Made by a program: the position numbers and the translations under genes. A DNA stretch of 64,000 nt, taken from contig CAVPPW010000018.1 of the NCBI GenBank assembly GCA_963707445.1, forward strand, positions 94,727 through 158,726, written 5' to 3'. Numbering within the stretch: position 1 is the stretch's first letter; each line of letters opens with the position of its first letter. This document shows, in pieces, positions 19,400 through 30,168 of the stretch. This DNA comes from JALORV01 sp963707445 (GTDB lineage: Bacteria > Pseudomonadota > Gammaproteobacteria > Burkholderiales > Burkholderiaceae_F). Below the pieces are notes generated by a model. It did not search any database. It saw nothing but the letters and a program-made list of their open reading frames with translations, and had not been told where the DNA came from.

Positions 19400-19429
19400 A
19401 AAAATCGCTGGCGGAGCCAGACGATTTTT
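19400..19429. terminator. Strong intrinsic terminator between protease and moxR
   Basis: AAAAATCG-CTGGC-GGA-GCCAG-A-CGATTTTT forms a 13-bp stem with a 3-nt loop and one bulged A. The 3' arm ends in five T, and A-tract/T-tract symmetry makes it usable in both directions. It should isolate the protease from the moxR operon. Confidence 0.75.
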
Positions 19430-19478
19430 AATCACAACTGCAAAGGCGTGCGAGCGCGCGCTGATTGGAAGGCCAGCA

Positions 19479-20492
19479 ATGACTGAAATGCTTAAGGCGA
19501 AGGAAACCGGCGAGCTGATGCAGCGGGTGCTGTATGAGGTGAAGCGCATCGTCGTCGGCCAGGACCACTTTCTCGAGCGCGTGCTGGTCGCGATCCTGTC
19601 GCAGGGCCATCTGCTGGTCGAGGGCGTGCCCGGACTGGCGAAGACGCTGACCGTCAACACGCTCGCGAAGACGATGCGCGGCAGTTTCAAGCGCATCCAG
19701 TTCACGCCGGACCTGCTGCCGGCCGACCTCGTCGGCACGCGGATGTACAACCAGAAGTCGGGCGAGTTCTCGACCGTGCTGGGCCCGGTGTTCGCGAACC
19801 TGCTGCTGGCCGACGAGATCAACCGCGCGCCGGCCAAGGTGCAGAGCGCGCTGCTCGAAGTGATGCAGGAGCGCCAGGTCACGATCGCCGGCCAGTCGCA
19901 CAAGGTGCCCGAGCCCTTCCTCGTGATGGCCACGCAGAACCCGATCGAAACCGAGGGCACCTATCCGCTGCCCGAGGCCCAAGTCGACCGCTTCATGATG
20001 AAGGTGCTGGTCGGCTATCCGAACGAGGAGGAAGAGTTCGTCATCGTCGAGCGCGTCACCGGCCCGGCGACGACGGTATCGGCGGTGTGTTCGACCGAGC
20101 AGCTCATCGAACTGCAGCAACAGTGCCGCAAGATCTATGTCGATCCGAACCTGATCCAGTACGCAGTCAAGCTGGTCGCTGCGACGCGCCGGCCGGAGCA
20201 GTACGGACTCAAGGACATGGAGCGCTATCTGACCTTCGGCGCCAGTCCGCGCGCGACGATCAGCCTGATCGAAGGCGCTCGCGCGCTCGCGTTCCTGCGG
20301 GCGCGCGCCTACGCGCTGCCCGAGGACGTGATCGACCTCGTGCCCGACGTGCTGCGGCACCGGCTGGTGCTGAGCTACGAGGCGTTGTCCGATGGACAGT
20401 CCGCCGACGCGCTGATCATGCGTGTGCTGCAGGCGATCCAGGCGCCGGAAGCGCCGCTCGAGAGCCATGTTCGCGTGGCGGCGGGCGCCTAG
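19479..20492 (+). CDS. MoxR-family AAA+ ATPase
   Basis: The intact 337-residue protein starts MTEMLKAKETGELMQRVLYE. It has a Walker A-like GVPGLAKTL, Walker B LLADEINRAPAKVQ, sensor 1 MATQNPIETEGTYPLPEAQ and sensor 2 FGASPRATISLIEGARA, all MoxR signatures. MoxR ATPases act as chaperones with DUF58 and vWA proteins, both encoded directly downstream. The start at 19479 is chosen over 19368 because the upstream extension lies in the terminator region. The 3' end overlaps the DUF58 start by 26 bp, so the two are translationally coupled. Confidence 0.95.
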   Translation: MTEMLKAKETGELMQRVLYEVKRIVVGQDHFLERVLVAILSQGHLLVEGVPGLAKTLTVNTLAKTMRGSFKRIQFTPDLLPADLVGTRMYNQKSGEFSTVLGPVFANLLLADEINRAPAKVQSALLEVMQERQVTIAGQSHKVPEPFLVMATQNPIETEGTYPLPEAQVDRFMMKVLVGYPNEEEEFVIVERVTGPATTVSAVCSTEQLIELQQQCRKIYVDPNLIQYAVKLVAATRRPEQYGLKDMERYLTFGASPRATISLIEGARALAFLRARAYALPEDVIDLVPDVLRHRLVLSYEALSDGQSADALIMRVLQAIQAPEAPLESHVRVAAGA

Positions 20493-21525
20493 GCAGGCGG
20501 TCGCCGGGGCCGTTGCCCCCGGCGCGCCGACGGCGGCCAACGAGTCGGCCGGCGACGGCGCGCGTCCCGGGCGCCGGATCGACCCGGAGCGCCTGCTGCG
20601 GCGGCTCGAATGGACCGTGCTGCGGCGGCTCGACGGCCTGCTGCAGGGCGATTACCGGACGCTGTTTCGCGGCTTCGGTCTGGATCTCGCGGACCTGCGC
20701 GAATACCAGTTGCACGACGACGTGCGCTACATCGACTGGAACGTGACGGCGCGGCTGGCGACGCCTCACGTGCGCGAGTTCCAGGAGGATCGCGAGGTGG
20801 CGGCCTGGTTCCTGGTCGATCTCTCGCGCTCGATCGACTTCGGCTCGAGTGGAGTGCGCAAGCGCGTGCTGACGGCCGAGCTCGTCGCGGTGCTGGCGCG
20901 GCTGTTCACGCGCTACGGCAACCGCGTCGGCGCCGTGCTGCATGCCGAGGGCATGCATGAGGTGATCCCGTCGCGCAATGGACGCCGTCATGTGCTGCAT
21001 GTGCTCGACCGCATTGGTCGTCGTCGCCACCGAACATGGCGCGCTCGCAATCGGCGCGAGGGCAAGGTCACCGATCTCGCCGAGCTGCTCGCGTTCGCGC
21101 AGCCGGTGATCAAGCGGCGTTCGGTCGTGTTCGTCATCTCGGACTTCATCAGCACGCCCGGCTGGGGCCGTCGCCTCGCCCAGCTGGCACGGCGGCATGA
21201 GGTGATCGCCGTGCGCGTTTACGACCCGATGGAAGTCGAATTGCCGGATCTCGGACTCGTCGTGATGCAGGACGCCGAGACCGGCGAGCAGCTCACGGTC
21301 GACACGCACGACCGTGCGTTCCGGCAGCGTTTCGCCGCGGCGGCGGCACGGCGCGAAGCCGCGCTGCGCGATGCGCTGGCCGAGGCGAGAGTCGACTGCC
21401 TCGAACTCGCGACCGACGAGCCGCTCGACGCGGCGTTGCTGCGCTTCACGCAGTTGCGCAAGCGCCGCAGCCAGCTGGCCGCCGGCGGTGTTCCGGCGAT
21501 CGTTGCCGGGCTGCACGTGAGCTGA
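20467..21525 (+). CDS. DUF58 domain protein (MoxR partner)
   Basis: The intact 352-residue protein has a Pro/Ala-rich N-terminus, then the DUF58 signature DLREYQLHDDVRYIDWNVTA and FQEDREVAAWFLVDLSRSID. A vWA-like fold follows (VVFVISDFISTPGWGRRLAQ, HEVIAVRVYDPMEVELPD). Proteins of this type are co-encoded with MoxR and BatA-like proteins and are thought to form one assembly at the membrane. It overlaps moxR and ends 2 bp before the vWA start. Confidence 0.9.
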   Translation: MFAWRRAPRQAVAGAVAPGAPTAANESAGDGARPGRRIDPERLLRRLEWTVLRRLDGLLQGDYRTLFRGFGLDLADLREYQLHDDVRYIDWNVTARLATPHVREFQEDREVAAWFLVDLSRSIDFGSSGVRKRVLTAELVAVLARLFTRYGNRVGAVLHAEGMHEVIPSRNGRRHVLHVLDRIGRRRHRTWRARNRREGKVTDLAELLAFAQPVIKRRSVVFVISDFISTPGWGRRLAQLARRHEVIAVRVYDPMEVELPDLGLVVMQDAETGEQLTVDTHDRAFRQRFAAAAARREAALRDALAEARVDCLELATDEPLDAALLRFTQLRKRRSQLAAGGVPAIVAGLHVS

Positions 21526-21527
21526 GC

Positions 21528-22569
21528 ATGGAATCGACCGCGCTCACGTTCCTCTGGCCGCGCCTGCTGTGGCTGCTGCTGATCCTGCCGCTGGCGCTGC
21601 TGTTCTACATGACGTTGACGCGCCGGCGTCGCCGCGCGGCCAGCCAGTACGCGAGTCTCGAGACCGTCGGCGCTCGAGGCCGGGGATCGCACGCGCCGCC
21701 GGCTGCCGCCGCTGCTGTGGCTGCTCGCATTGGCCGCGCTGCTGCTGGCGGTCGCACGCCCGCAGGCGACCCTGACGCTGCCGTCGCGCGTCGAGACGGT
21801 GATTCTCGCGCTCGACATGTCGGGCAGCATGAAGGCGACCGACCTCGCGCCGACGCGTATGGCAGCAGCGCGCGAGGCCGCCGCGGCCTTCGTCGGCGAG
21901 CAGCCCGATCAGGTGAAGATCGGCGTCGTCGGCATCGCGGCGGCCGCTGCGGTCGTGCAGTCGCCGACGACGAAGCGCGAGGACATCCTCGCGGCGCTCG
22001 AGCGACTCGAGCCGCAGCGCGGCACGGCGCTGGGCAGCGGCCTGGTGATTTCGCTCGACACGGCGCTGCCGACGGCGCAGATCGATGTCGACGGCTTCAT
22101 CAATCCGCGCCGGGATCGGCCGACGGCGCTGAAGCCGCAGGAGCCCGAGGACGCGTCGCTGGCACCGGGCGAGAACACCGCGGTCGCGATCGTGCTGCTG
22201 TCGGATGGCCAGAGCAATGTCGGCCCTGATCCGCAGAAGGCGGCCGAGCTCGCGGCTAAGTACGGCGTGCGCGTCTACACGGTCGGCATGGGCACGACCG
22301 ACGGCGTCATCGTCAAGGTCGACGGCTGGTCGATGCGCACGCGGCTCGACGAGGACGCGCTGCAGAAGATCGCGTCGACGACGCATGGCGAGTACTTTCG
22401 CGCCGCGAATGCCGGCGACCTGAAGAAGATCTACCGCACGCTGGGCTCGAAGCTCGCCTTCGAGAAGCAGCGGCCGACCGAGGTCACGGCGATTTTTGCC
22501 GGCGTCGGCGCGTTGCTTGCGACGGTCGCAGCGCTGCTGTCTTTGCTCTGGTTCAATCGCATCCTGTAG
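21528..22569 (+). CDS. von Willebrand factor A membrane protein, BatA-like (copy 2; one frameshift)
   Basis: MESTALTFLWPRLLWLLLIL begins with a membrane helix. The frame shifts at about 21670 and continues LPPLLWLLALAALLLAVARP, then the vWA metal site ALDMSGSMKATD (intact DxSxS), IVLLSDGQSNVGPDPQKAAE and a C-terminal helix (GVGALLATVAALLSLLWF). The span is 3n+1, so one inserted base explains the break. It is the last gene of the moxR-DUF58-vWA operon and a paralogue of the divergent copy at 17.0-18.1 kb. Confidence 0.88.
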
Positions 22570-22701
22570 CGTGGTACGCCGGTCGCCGCGACGCCCGCTA
22601 GTGCGCCGGTCGTGATGTCCAGCACGCGGCCGACCACGCGCTGCACTAGACTGGCTCTCCGCTGCCATCTCGGCAGTTGATTCCCGGAGGCGAGCGATCC
22701 C

Positions 22702-25008
22702 ATGGTGAAGTTCGGCATCGGACAGGCGATCACGCGGCGTGAGGACGATCGGCTGCTGACCGGCAAGGCTTGCTATGTCGATGACGTCCGCACGCCGGGT
22801 GCATTGCACGCGATGTTCGTGCGCTCGCCGCACGCGCACGCGCGTGTCGCCGCGATCGATGTCAGCGAGGCGCTGGCGATCGCAGGGGTCGTCGGCGGTG
22901 CTCACCGGTGCAGACCTGAAGGCCGACGGCGTCGGTGCGTTTCCGCCGAACCCGATGCTGAAGCCCGACGCGGAGAAGTCGGTGACACCGGTTTCGTTTC
23001 CTGCCCTCGCTATCGACGTCGTGCGTTTCGTCGGCCAGCCGGTCGCGGTGGTGCTCGCCGAATCGCGCGCAGCAGCCGAGCGCGCGGCGAACCTCGTGCA
23101 GGTCGACTACGACGCGCTTCGTGCCGTCGCAAGCCTCGATGCGGCGCTCGCGCCGTCGGCGCCATGCGTGTGGCCGGGCACCAGGAGCAACGTGGTCGGC
23201 AAGGCGTCCTATGGCGATCGCGCGGCCTGCGAAAAGGCATTCGCCGCAGCAGCGCATCGCGTTGCCATCACGATCGATAACCAGCGGCTCGCGCCGGTGA
23301 CGCTCGAACCGCGCGGTTGCGTCGCGGAATTCGATGCGGCATCGGGGCGGCTGACGGTTCACGCGAGCTCGCAGAATCCTGCCGGATTCCAGGCCACGAT
23401 CGCGCAGCTGCTCGCCCTTCCGCCCGAAAAGGTCCGCGTCGTCGTCGGCGACGTCGGCGGCGGCTTCGGCATGAAGGCGCTCGTGCATCCTGAAGACATC
23501 GTCTGCGCGCATGCCGCGCGCAAGCTGGCACGGCCGGTGCGCTGGCGCTCGACCCGCCTCGAGGAATTCCAGGCGTCGAGCCACGGCCGCGATCAGCGCG
23601 CCGAGGCCGAGCTCGCGCTCGATACCGACGGCCGCATCCTGGCGCTGCGCGTGCGCATCACGGGCTCGATCGGCGCCTACGGGCACGCGGCCGGGGTAGT
23701 CATCCATCTGGCGATCGGACCGATGGTCACCACCGGCGTCTATCACGTGCCGGTGCTCGACCTGCAGGCCAAGGCGGTGCTGACCAACACCAATGTCATC
23801 GGCGCGTATCGCGGCGCGGGCCGGCCCGAAGCGATCTACCTGATCGAGCGGCTGATGGATCGCGCAGCTGCGCAGCTCAAGATGGACCCGGCCGAGCTGC
23901 GCCGGCGCAACCTGGTGCGACCCGAGCAGATGCCCTATCGCAACGCGATGGGCGAAACGTACGACAGCGGCAACTTTCCAGAACCTGCTCGATCGCGCGC
24001 TCGCAGCCGCTGACTGGGCGGGCTTCGACGCGCGCAAGCGCGCGTCACAGGCGCGCGGCAGGCTGCGCGGTCGCGCGGTCTCGACCTTCCTCGAGTGGAC
24101 TGGTGCTCGTTGCGCATGAGGAAACCGTGCGGCTGCATGTCGAGGGCGACGGCCGTGTGCGCGTGTTCACCGCGATGCAGGCGATGGGCCAGGGCATCGA
24201 GACCAGCTACCTGCAGATCCTCGCCGAGACGCTGCAGCTCGATCCCGACCGCATCGAGATCGTGCAGGGCGACAGCGACGTCGCGCAGGGCATCGGCAGC
24301 ATGGGCAGCCGGTCGCTCTACATCGGCGGCTCGGCGATGCAGACCGCGTCACAGCAGGCGATCGATGAGGGGCGCGCGCTGGCGGCCAGGGCGCTCGAGG
24401 CGCCGGCCGCGGATCTTGTCTACACCGAAGGGCGCTACCAGGTCGTCGGCACCGACCTCGGCATCGATCTGGCTGCACTGGCGCAGCGGCAGCCCGAACG
24501 GCGCATCGCGGTCACGACGGTGCAGAAGGTCGGCGGACCGTCCTGGCCGAACGGCTGCCACGTCTGCGAGGTCGAGGTCGAACCCGAGACCGGGCAGGTC
24601 GAGATCGTGCGCTACACGACGTATGACGATGTCGGCCGCGTGATCAACCCGATGATCGTCGCCGGGCAGGTGCACGGCGGCATCGCGCAGGCCGTCGGCC
24701 AGGCGCTGATGGAGCGGGTGGTCTACGACGGCGATGGCCAGCTGCTGACCGGCTCGTTCATGGACTACGGCATGCCGCGCGCCGACGACCTGCCGCGCTT
24801 CGCGACCCACACCGACGAATCCCAGCCCTGCAAGATCAATCCGCTCGGCGCCAAGGGCGTCGGCGAACTCGGCACCGTCGGTGCGCACGCCGACGGTCAT
24901 CAATGCGATCGTCGATGCGCTGCGGCCGCTCGGCGTGACCGACATCGCGATGCCGGCGACGCCGGAGCGCGTCTGGCGCGCGATTCGCGATGCGCGCAAG
25001 CAGCCTAG
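22702..25008 (+). CDS. Xanthine dehydrogenase/CoxL-family molybdopterin-binding large subunit (several frameshifts)
   Basis: The start is MVKFGIGQAITRREDDRLLTG with CYVDDVRTPGALHAMFVRSP, typical of CO dehydrogenase/aldehyde oxidase large subunits. Frames change at about 22890, 23985, 24100 and 24885. Key motifs are VRVVVGDVGGGFGMKALVHP, VIGAYRGAGRPEAIYLIERL, FTAMQAMGQGIETSYLQILA and KGVGELGTVGA, which carries the conserved active-site Glu. The enzyme class hydroxylates aldehydes, purines or N-heterocycles. No FAD or 2Fe-2S subunit gene lies beside it, so those must be elsewhere or it forms an unusual complex. Confidence 0.88.
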
Positions 25009-25112
25009 GGACTCGAGATGGCGTCTATGGACGCGTTACGCCGCTCTGTATAACGTCCCGGTAACGCACACGCCGAACGATTGCTCCGTCGATTTCGCCG
25101 ACGGGGCCGAGC

Positions 25113-28100
25113 GTGCGCGATCTGGGGGTTCGCTCATCGACTGCAGCCTTCTTGCTGCAGAGCTGGCTGCATCCCGCGGAGCTGGCCGTGCACGACACCT
25201 CGGCATCGGCGGTGATCCACCTGCGCCTGCTGGCGGTGCCGGCACTGGTGCGGGACAACGGCGTGCCGATCGCGCTCGAACGCAAGGATGCCGCGCTGCT
25301 GGCCCTGCTGGCGGTCGACGGGCCCACGCCGCGCGCCCGCGCCGCCGCCATGCTGTGGCCCGATGCGGAGCCGCAGAAGGCTCGCAACAGCCTGCGCCAG
25401 CGACTGTTCCGCCTGCGGCGCAGCGCCGGGTGCGATGTCGTCGTCGAAGATTCGGCGCTCGCGCTGCGCCGAGGGCATCGATCACGACCTCGCTGCGCTG
25501 CCGGCGCGGCTGGCGAGTGATCCGTCGGCGGCCGCCGGCGAGTTGCTCGGCGCGTTCGGCTACGAGGACTGCGAGGAATTCGATGACTGGGTCCGCAGCG
25601 CGCGCGAGCGGGTCCGCGTCCTGCGCCGCGATGCGATCGCCGCCGCCGCTGGCGCAGGAGGAAGCGAGCGGACATGTCGCCCGGGCGCTGATCTTCGCCG
25701 AGCGGCTGGTCGCCGAAGATCCGCTGTCCGAGCAGGCGCACCGGCTGCTGATGCGGCTGCACTACCGGCGCGGCGATCGCGCCGCGGCGCTGGCCGCCTA
25801 TGCGCGCTGCAAGCAGTTGCTCGGGCGCGAACTGGACGCGGAACCCAGCATCGAAACGCGCGAACTCGCGCAGCTGATCGAACGCTCGGGCGAGTTGCCG
25901 GGCGGCGTGTCGCGGCCCGTGCCGCCCGCGATTGCGCGCCCACCACAGCTGGTCGGGCGCGAACGCCAGTGGCGAGCGCTGGAAGACGCGTGGAAGCAGA
26001 GCTCGCCCGGTCATGCTGATCGGCGATGCGGGCATGGGCAAGACGCGGCTGCTCGGCGACTTTCGCGCAGTCGCACGGCGTCGCCTGCATCGGCGCGCGC
26101 CCCGGCGACGAGCGCGTGCCCTATGCGCTGCTCGCGCGCCTGCTGCGAGCGGTGCTGGGGCCGGGAGCCGACGCGCGCCAGCCCTGCCGCTCGATGGTCA
26201 GGTGCGATCGGAGCTGGCGCGCGTGCTGCCGGAACTCGGCGCCGCACCCGCCGGCACGATGAACGAGGCGCGCTTCCGCCAGGCGGTCGATGCAGGCACT
26301 GGGCGCGCGCCGTGCCGCCGGCCTCGCCGGGGTGGCCCTGGATGATCTGCACTTCGCCGATCCGGCCTCGCTCGAACTGCTGCCGCTGATCGGCAGCCGA
26401 GTTTCGTCTCGCTCTGGCGGTGCGCGGCGCCGAGACGCCGGTCGCGCTGGCCGCGTGGCAGGGTGTCGAAGGCGGATCGGCGCTGATCGAACTGACGTTG
26501 CCGCCGCTCAGCCGAAGCCGACGTGCGTCAGCTGCTGGATTCGCTGGCGCTCGAGGGAATCGATTCCGCGCGGCTCGCCGCGCCGCTCGCCCGGCACACG
26601 GGCGGCAATCCGTACTTCGTGCTCGAGACCCTCGGCGCGCTCGTCGGCGCAGCCCGGCAGCGCGGCGACCGTCTGCCGACCACGCCGACGGTCGGCGCGC
26701 TGATCGAACGTCGCCTGGCGCAGCTCAGTCCGGCCGCGCTGCGACTGGCGCGAGTCGCTGCGCTGGCAGGAGCCGATTTCTCGGCGGCTCTGGCGGCGCA
26801 TGCACTGCAGTCTCATCCGTTGGACCTGACGGAGGCCTGGGTCGAACTCGAACGGGCTCACGTGCTGCGCGGCGACGGCTTCGTGCACGACCTGGTGCGC
26901 GACGTGGCGGCGCGCGCGGTCCCGGGCGCCATTGCCGAACTGCTTCATCGCGGGATCGCCGAATACCTCGAAGCGCAGTCGGTCGCGCCGGCGCGAATCG
27001 CGCAGCACTACGCCGAGGCCGGTGCGTGGCAGCAGGCGGCGAACTTTCACCTGCGCGCGGCGAGCGATGCGCGGCAGGCCTCGCGACGCGCCGAGGAAGT
27101 CGAGCACCGCGAATCCGCGGTGGCCTGCTTCGACCGCGCCGGCGATGCGGAGGCGGCGTTCGAGGCGCGCTGCGCCAGCGTCGAAAGCCTGATCCTGGTG
27201 CGCGGCGTCGAGCATGCGCAGCGGGTGATCGAGGGCATGCTCGGCGCGGCGCGCAACGATGCACAGCGGGCCGCCGCATTGACGGCGCGCGCGACGGCGG
27301 CGCTGATGGCGGGCGATCACGTCACCGGCGTGGCCAGCGCGCGCGAAGCGCTGGCGCTGGCCGATGCACTCGGATCGCGCTGGCAGCGCTTCGAAGCCGC
27401 GCGCCTGCTCGCGGTCGGGCTGTCGCAGCAGGGCAGGACCGACGAGGCGGAGGCCGTGCTGACGCCGTTCGAATCCGACGGTGATGGCCGAAGGCTCGGT
27501 CGAGCAGCGCGGCCACTACTGGTCCGACATGGCCTACGTGCTGAACTCGGCGCGCCGGCTGCGGCGCACCGCCGATGCGCTGGCGCGCGCGATCGAGTGC
27601 GCGCGCGAACAGGGCGATCTCGCCGAACTCGCGATGCTGACGACCAACCTCGCGACCGTTCACGGCAACCTCGGTCATATCGACCAGGCCTACGAGCATG
27701 CGCTGCGCGCGCGTGCACTGCAGGTCGATCTCGGTGCGACCGGAGGGCCGATCGGCGGCGTCATCGAGGCCCACGTGGGCCTTTACGGCGCGGCGCTCGG
27801 GCACTACGGCAGCGCGTTGCAGGCATTCGACGCGCGCTCGACTGCTTCCGGCGCGACGGGCAGACCCTGTGGGTGGCGGTCTGCAGCAACAACCTTGCGA
27901 TGACGCTGATCGACCTGGGCCAGTTCGCCCGCGCGCGCAAGGCGCTCGACTACGAAACCCCCACGGTCGCACACGTCGTCGCGCGCGGCGCCTTGCTGGC
28001 GGCTCGCCTCGCGCGGCTGCTGGGATCATCGCCGGCGGCCGACCTTCAGCGTGCGATCGACGAACTGGCGCGCGGCGACGATTACTACGTCGGGGCGCTG

Positions 28101-28523
28101 CTCGCGCTCGAGCGCGCCGAAGTGGTCGACGCCGCCGAGGCGCTCGACCTGTGCGATGCCGTGCAGCGCGCCGCCGATGCGCGCGAGTACGGCGGCATCG
28201 CGATGAAGGCACGCCTGCTGGCAGCGCGCGCTGCCCTGCGCGCGGGCGACCCGGCGTCGGCTGTGGCGCGCTGGGATGAGCTCGAGCCGCTGCTCGTGAC
28301 GCAGCAGGCGACCGACCTCTACCCGGCGACCGCCGCCGCGATCGGGCGCGACATCTTTCTCGCGCGCCGCGATCCGGATCGTGCGGCGGCCTGCCTGGCC
28401 CGAGGGGTCGAATGGATCCAAAAAACTGCCCTGCCGCAGGTCCCGGAGGCGTACCGTGACAGTTTTCTGAACCGCAATCCGGTCAACCGCGCCTTGCTGG
28501 CAGCCGCCAGCCGAGCGCGGTAA
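25113..28523 (+). CDS. Large transcriptional regulator: DNA-binding BTAD domain, AAA ATPase, TPR region (many frameshifts)
   Basis: Reassembled across frames this is one protein of about 1,130 residues. The N-terminal winged-helix segment (LERKDAALLALLAVDGPTPR, LWPDAEPQKARNSLRQRLFR) leads into a bacterial transcriptional activator domain (EQAHRLLMRLHYRRGDRAAA, YARCKQLLGRELDAEPS). The ATPase follows, with Walker A IGDAGMGKTRLLGDF and Walker B VALDDLHFADPAS. Long helical TPR-like repeats end SFLNRNPVNRALLAAASRAR. About ten frame changes lie between 25470 and 27900. The family resembles SARP/MalT-like ATP-dependent activators. A GTG at 25212 is an alternative start. It begins 104 bp after the molybdenum hydroxylase and may control it. 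Confidence 0.8.
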
Positions 28524-28675
28524 CGGCCCGGTAACGCCTTCCTAGCTACGGTGCGTTCCAGGAAGACAGCACGGCAGCGAGGGGTGAGCGGTGCGTCACA
28601 CGGAGATTCGAACAAAACTTCGCGTGACCGAGACGTGGGCTAGTTGACAACGATCTACCAGTGGGAGGGTTGACC

Positions 28676-29609
28676 ATGCAGATGATCCGCGCGAACGCCA
28701 ATCAGACTCAGAATCGCGCCCAAATTGCCCATACGCCAAGCTGCTGCTTCCGCTGCTGATCGGCGTCGGAGCTGCCGCCTACGGGCCGACGGGCATGGCC
28801 CAGCAACAGCCGCAGCCGGGCGGCGGACACGCAACACAGGCGCAGGGCGCAGCGGCCGGCGGAACGAGTACCGAGGCCAACAGCCAGCTCGAGAGCTGCT
28901 CGGAAACGCTCGGGACGATCAGCATCGACGAGCAGACCAACGCCGGCTGGTACAGCGCCTACCAGAGCCAGTACAAGATGGGTTCGACGGTGCCCGCGCT
29001 GCGCCTGATCATCCAGCAGTCCAACTGCTTCGTCATCGTCGACCGCGGGCGCGGCCTGGCGGCGCGTAATCGCGAGGCAGATCTGATCCGTGGCGAGGAG
29101 GGTCGTGCCGGCAGCAACATGGGCAAGGGACAGATCGCCGCCGCGGACTACACGATGATTCCAGAAGTCATGCTGTCGGACCGCGGCGGCACAGCGCGCC
29201 GGCGGTGGCCTCGGGTGGGCTGCTGGGCCGCACCGGAGCCGGGGCGGTCGTCGGCGCCATCGCAGGAGGGATGTCGACCAACGAGGCGGGCGCGATCCTG
29301 ACGCTGATCGACAACCGCTCGACAGTTCAGCTCGCGGCCGCGGAGGGCTATTCGAAGAACGTCGACTTCGCCGGGATGGGCGCCATCTTCGGCGGCGCAG
29401 GGGGTGGCGGCGCGGGTGCCTACACCAGCACGCCGCAGGGCAAGGTCATCTTCGCGGCGTTCACCGACTCATATAACAAGATGGTGCGGGCGCTGCGCAA
29501 CTACAAGGCGCAGACGGTCCGCGGCGGACTCGGGACCGGCGGCCGGCTCGGCGTGCAGGGCGGCAGCACCGACGCCTCGCGCGAAGTCGACTCCAAGCCG
29601 AGGCAGTAG
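28676..29609 (+). CDS. CsgG-family exported protein (two frameshifts)
   Basis: The start MQMIRANANQTQNRAQIAHT follows GGGAGGG. After a break near 28735 a signal-like LLPLLIGVGAAAYGPTGMAQ and a Gln/Gly-rich linker appear. The CsgG-like domain then reads YKMGSTVPALRLIIQQSNCF, VIVDRGRGLAARNREADLIR, GQIAAADYTMIPEVMLSDRG and, after a break near 29195, LLGRTGAGAVVGAIAGGMST and STVQLAAAEGYSKNVDFAG. CsgG proteins form outer-membrane pores for curli or act as periplasmic oligomers; no curli genes are present. A TTGACA lies at 28644-28649, but no -10 box follows at the right spacing. It heads a run of four exported proteins. Confidence 0.75.
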
Positions 29610-29612
29610 CCG

Positions 29613-30114
29613 ATGAGCACGCGCGGCTCAACATTCGGCGGCCTCGGCGTTTCTCGCGGTCGCCATCGTCGCTGCTGGGCGTGGCCACCGATGCGCGTCG
29701 GCGGAGTACTTCAGCCTGTACCTCAAGTGCGAAGGCGAAGTGACCTCGGGCGCCGGCAAAACCGGCGCCAACCTCGATCTGGCGCTGCGCGACAACAACC
29801 AGTCGGCGGTGATCCAGCGATCGAACATCCTGCCGGTCGGCGACAAGATGAAGTACGAGGTCTCGCCGGCGACGTACAGCATGATCTACCGATCGCCGCA
29901 GACTCGCACGCAGCTCTACTACGACTGGTACCGCGGCCAGTTGTTCGCCTGGGACCCGAGCCTCAAGCGCCTCGCATACATCCGGGTGTCGATCGATCGG
30001 CAGAACGGGAGGCTCGAAGGCGACATTCGCAACAGCGACGACCAGATACTGGCGCGCTTCGGCATGCTCTGCCAGAAGGTGGATCCCAGCGTTCTGCCTG
30101 CGCCGAAGTTCTGA
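29613..30114 (+). CDS. Exported protein of unknown function (one frameshift)
   Basis: An ATG 3 bp after the CsgG-like stop starts MSTRGST. One frame change near 29640 gives a signal peptide (AASAFLAVAIVAAG) followed by SAEYFSLYLKCEGEVTSGAG, LDLALRDNNQSAVIQRSNIL, YEVSPATYSMIYRSPQTRTQ and FGMLCQKVDPSVLPAPKF. The span is 3n+1, as one inserted base predicts. Two Cys residues frame the mature domain. I do not recognise the family. Close spacing suggests one transcript with the CsgG-like gene. Confidence 0.6.
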
Positions 30115-30168
30115 TCCGTCTGCCCGCGCCGCGCAGTACTACGCCGCGCCTGATGAGGGAGACAGTCC

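Noticed and set aside
28644..28649. TTGACA as a sigma-70 promoter for the CsgG-like gene
   Set aside because: No TATAAT-like box lies 16-18 bp downstream; that position is occupied by the ribosome-binding site and start codon.
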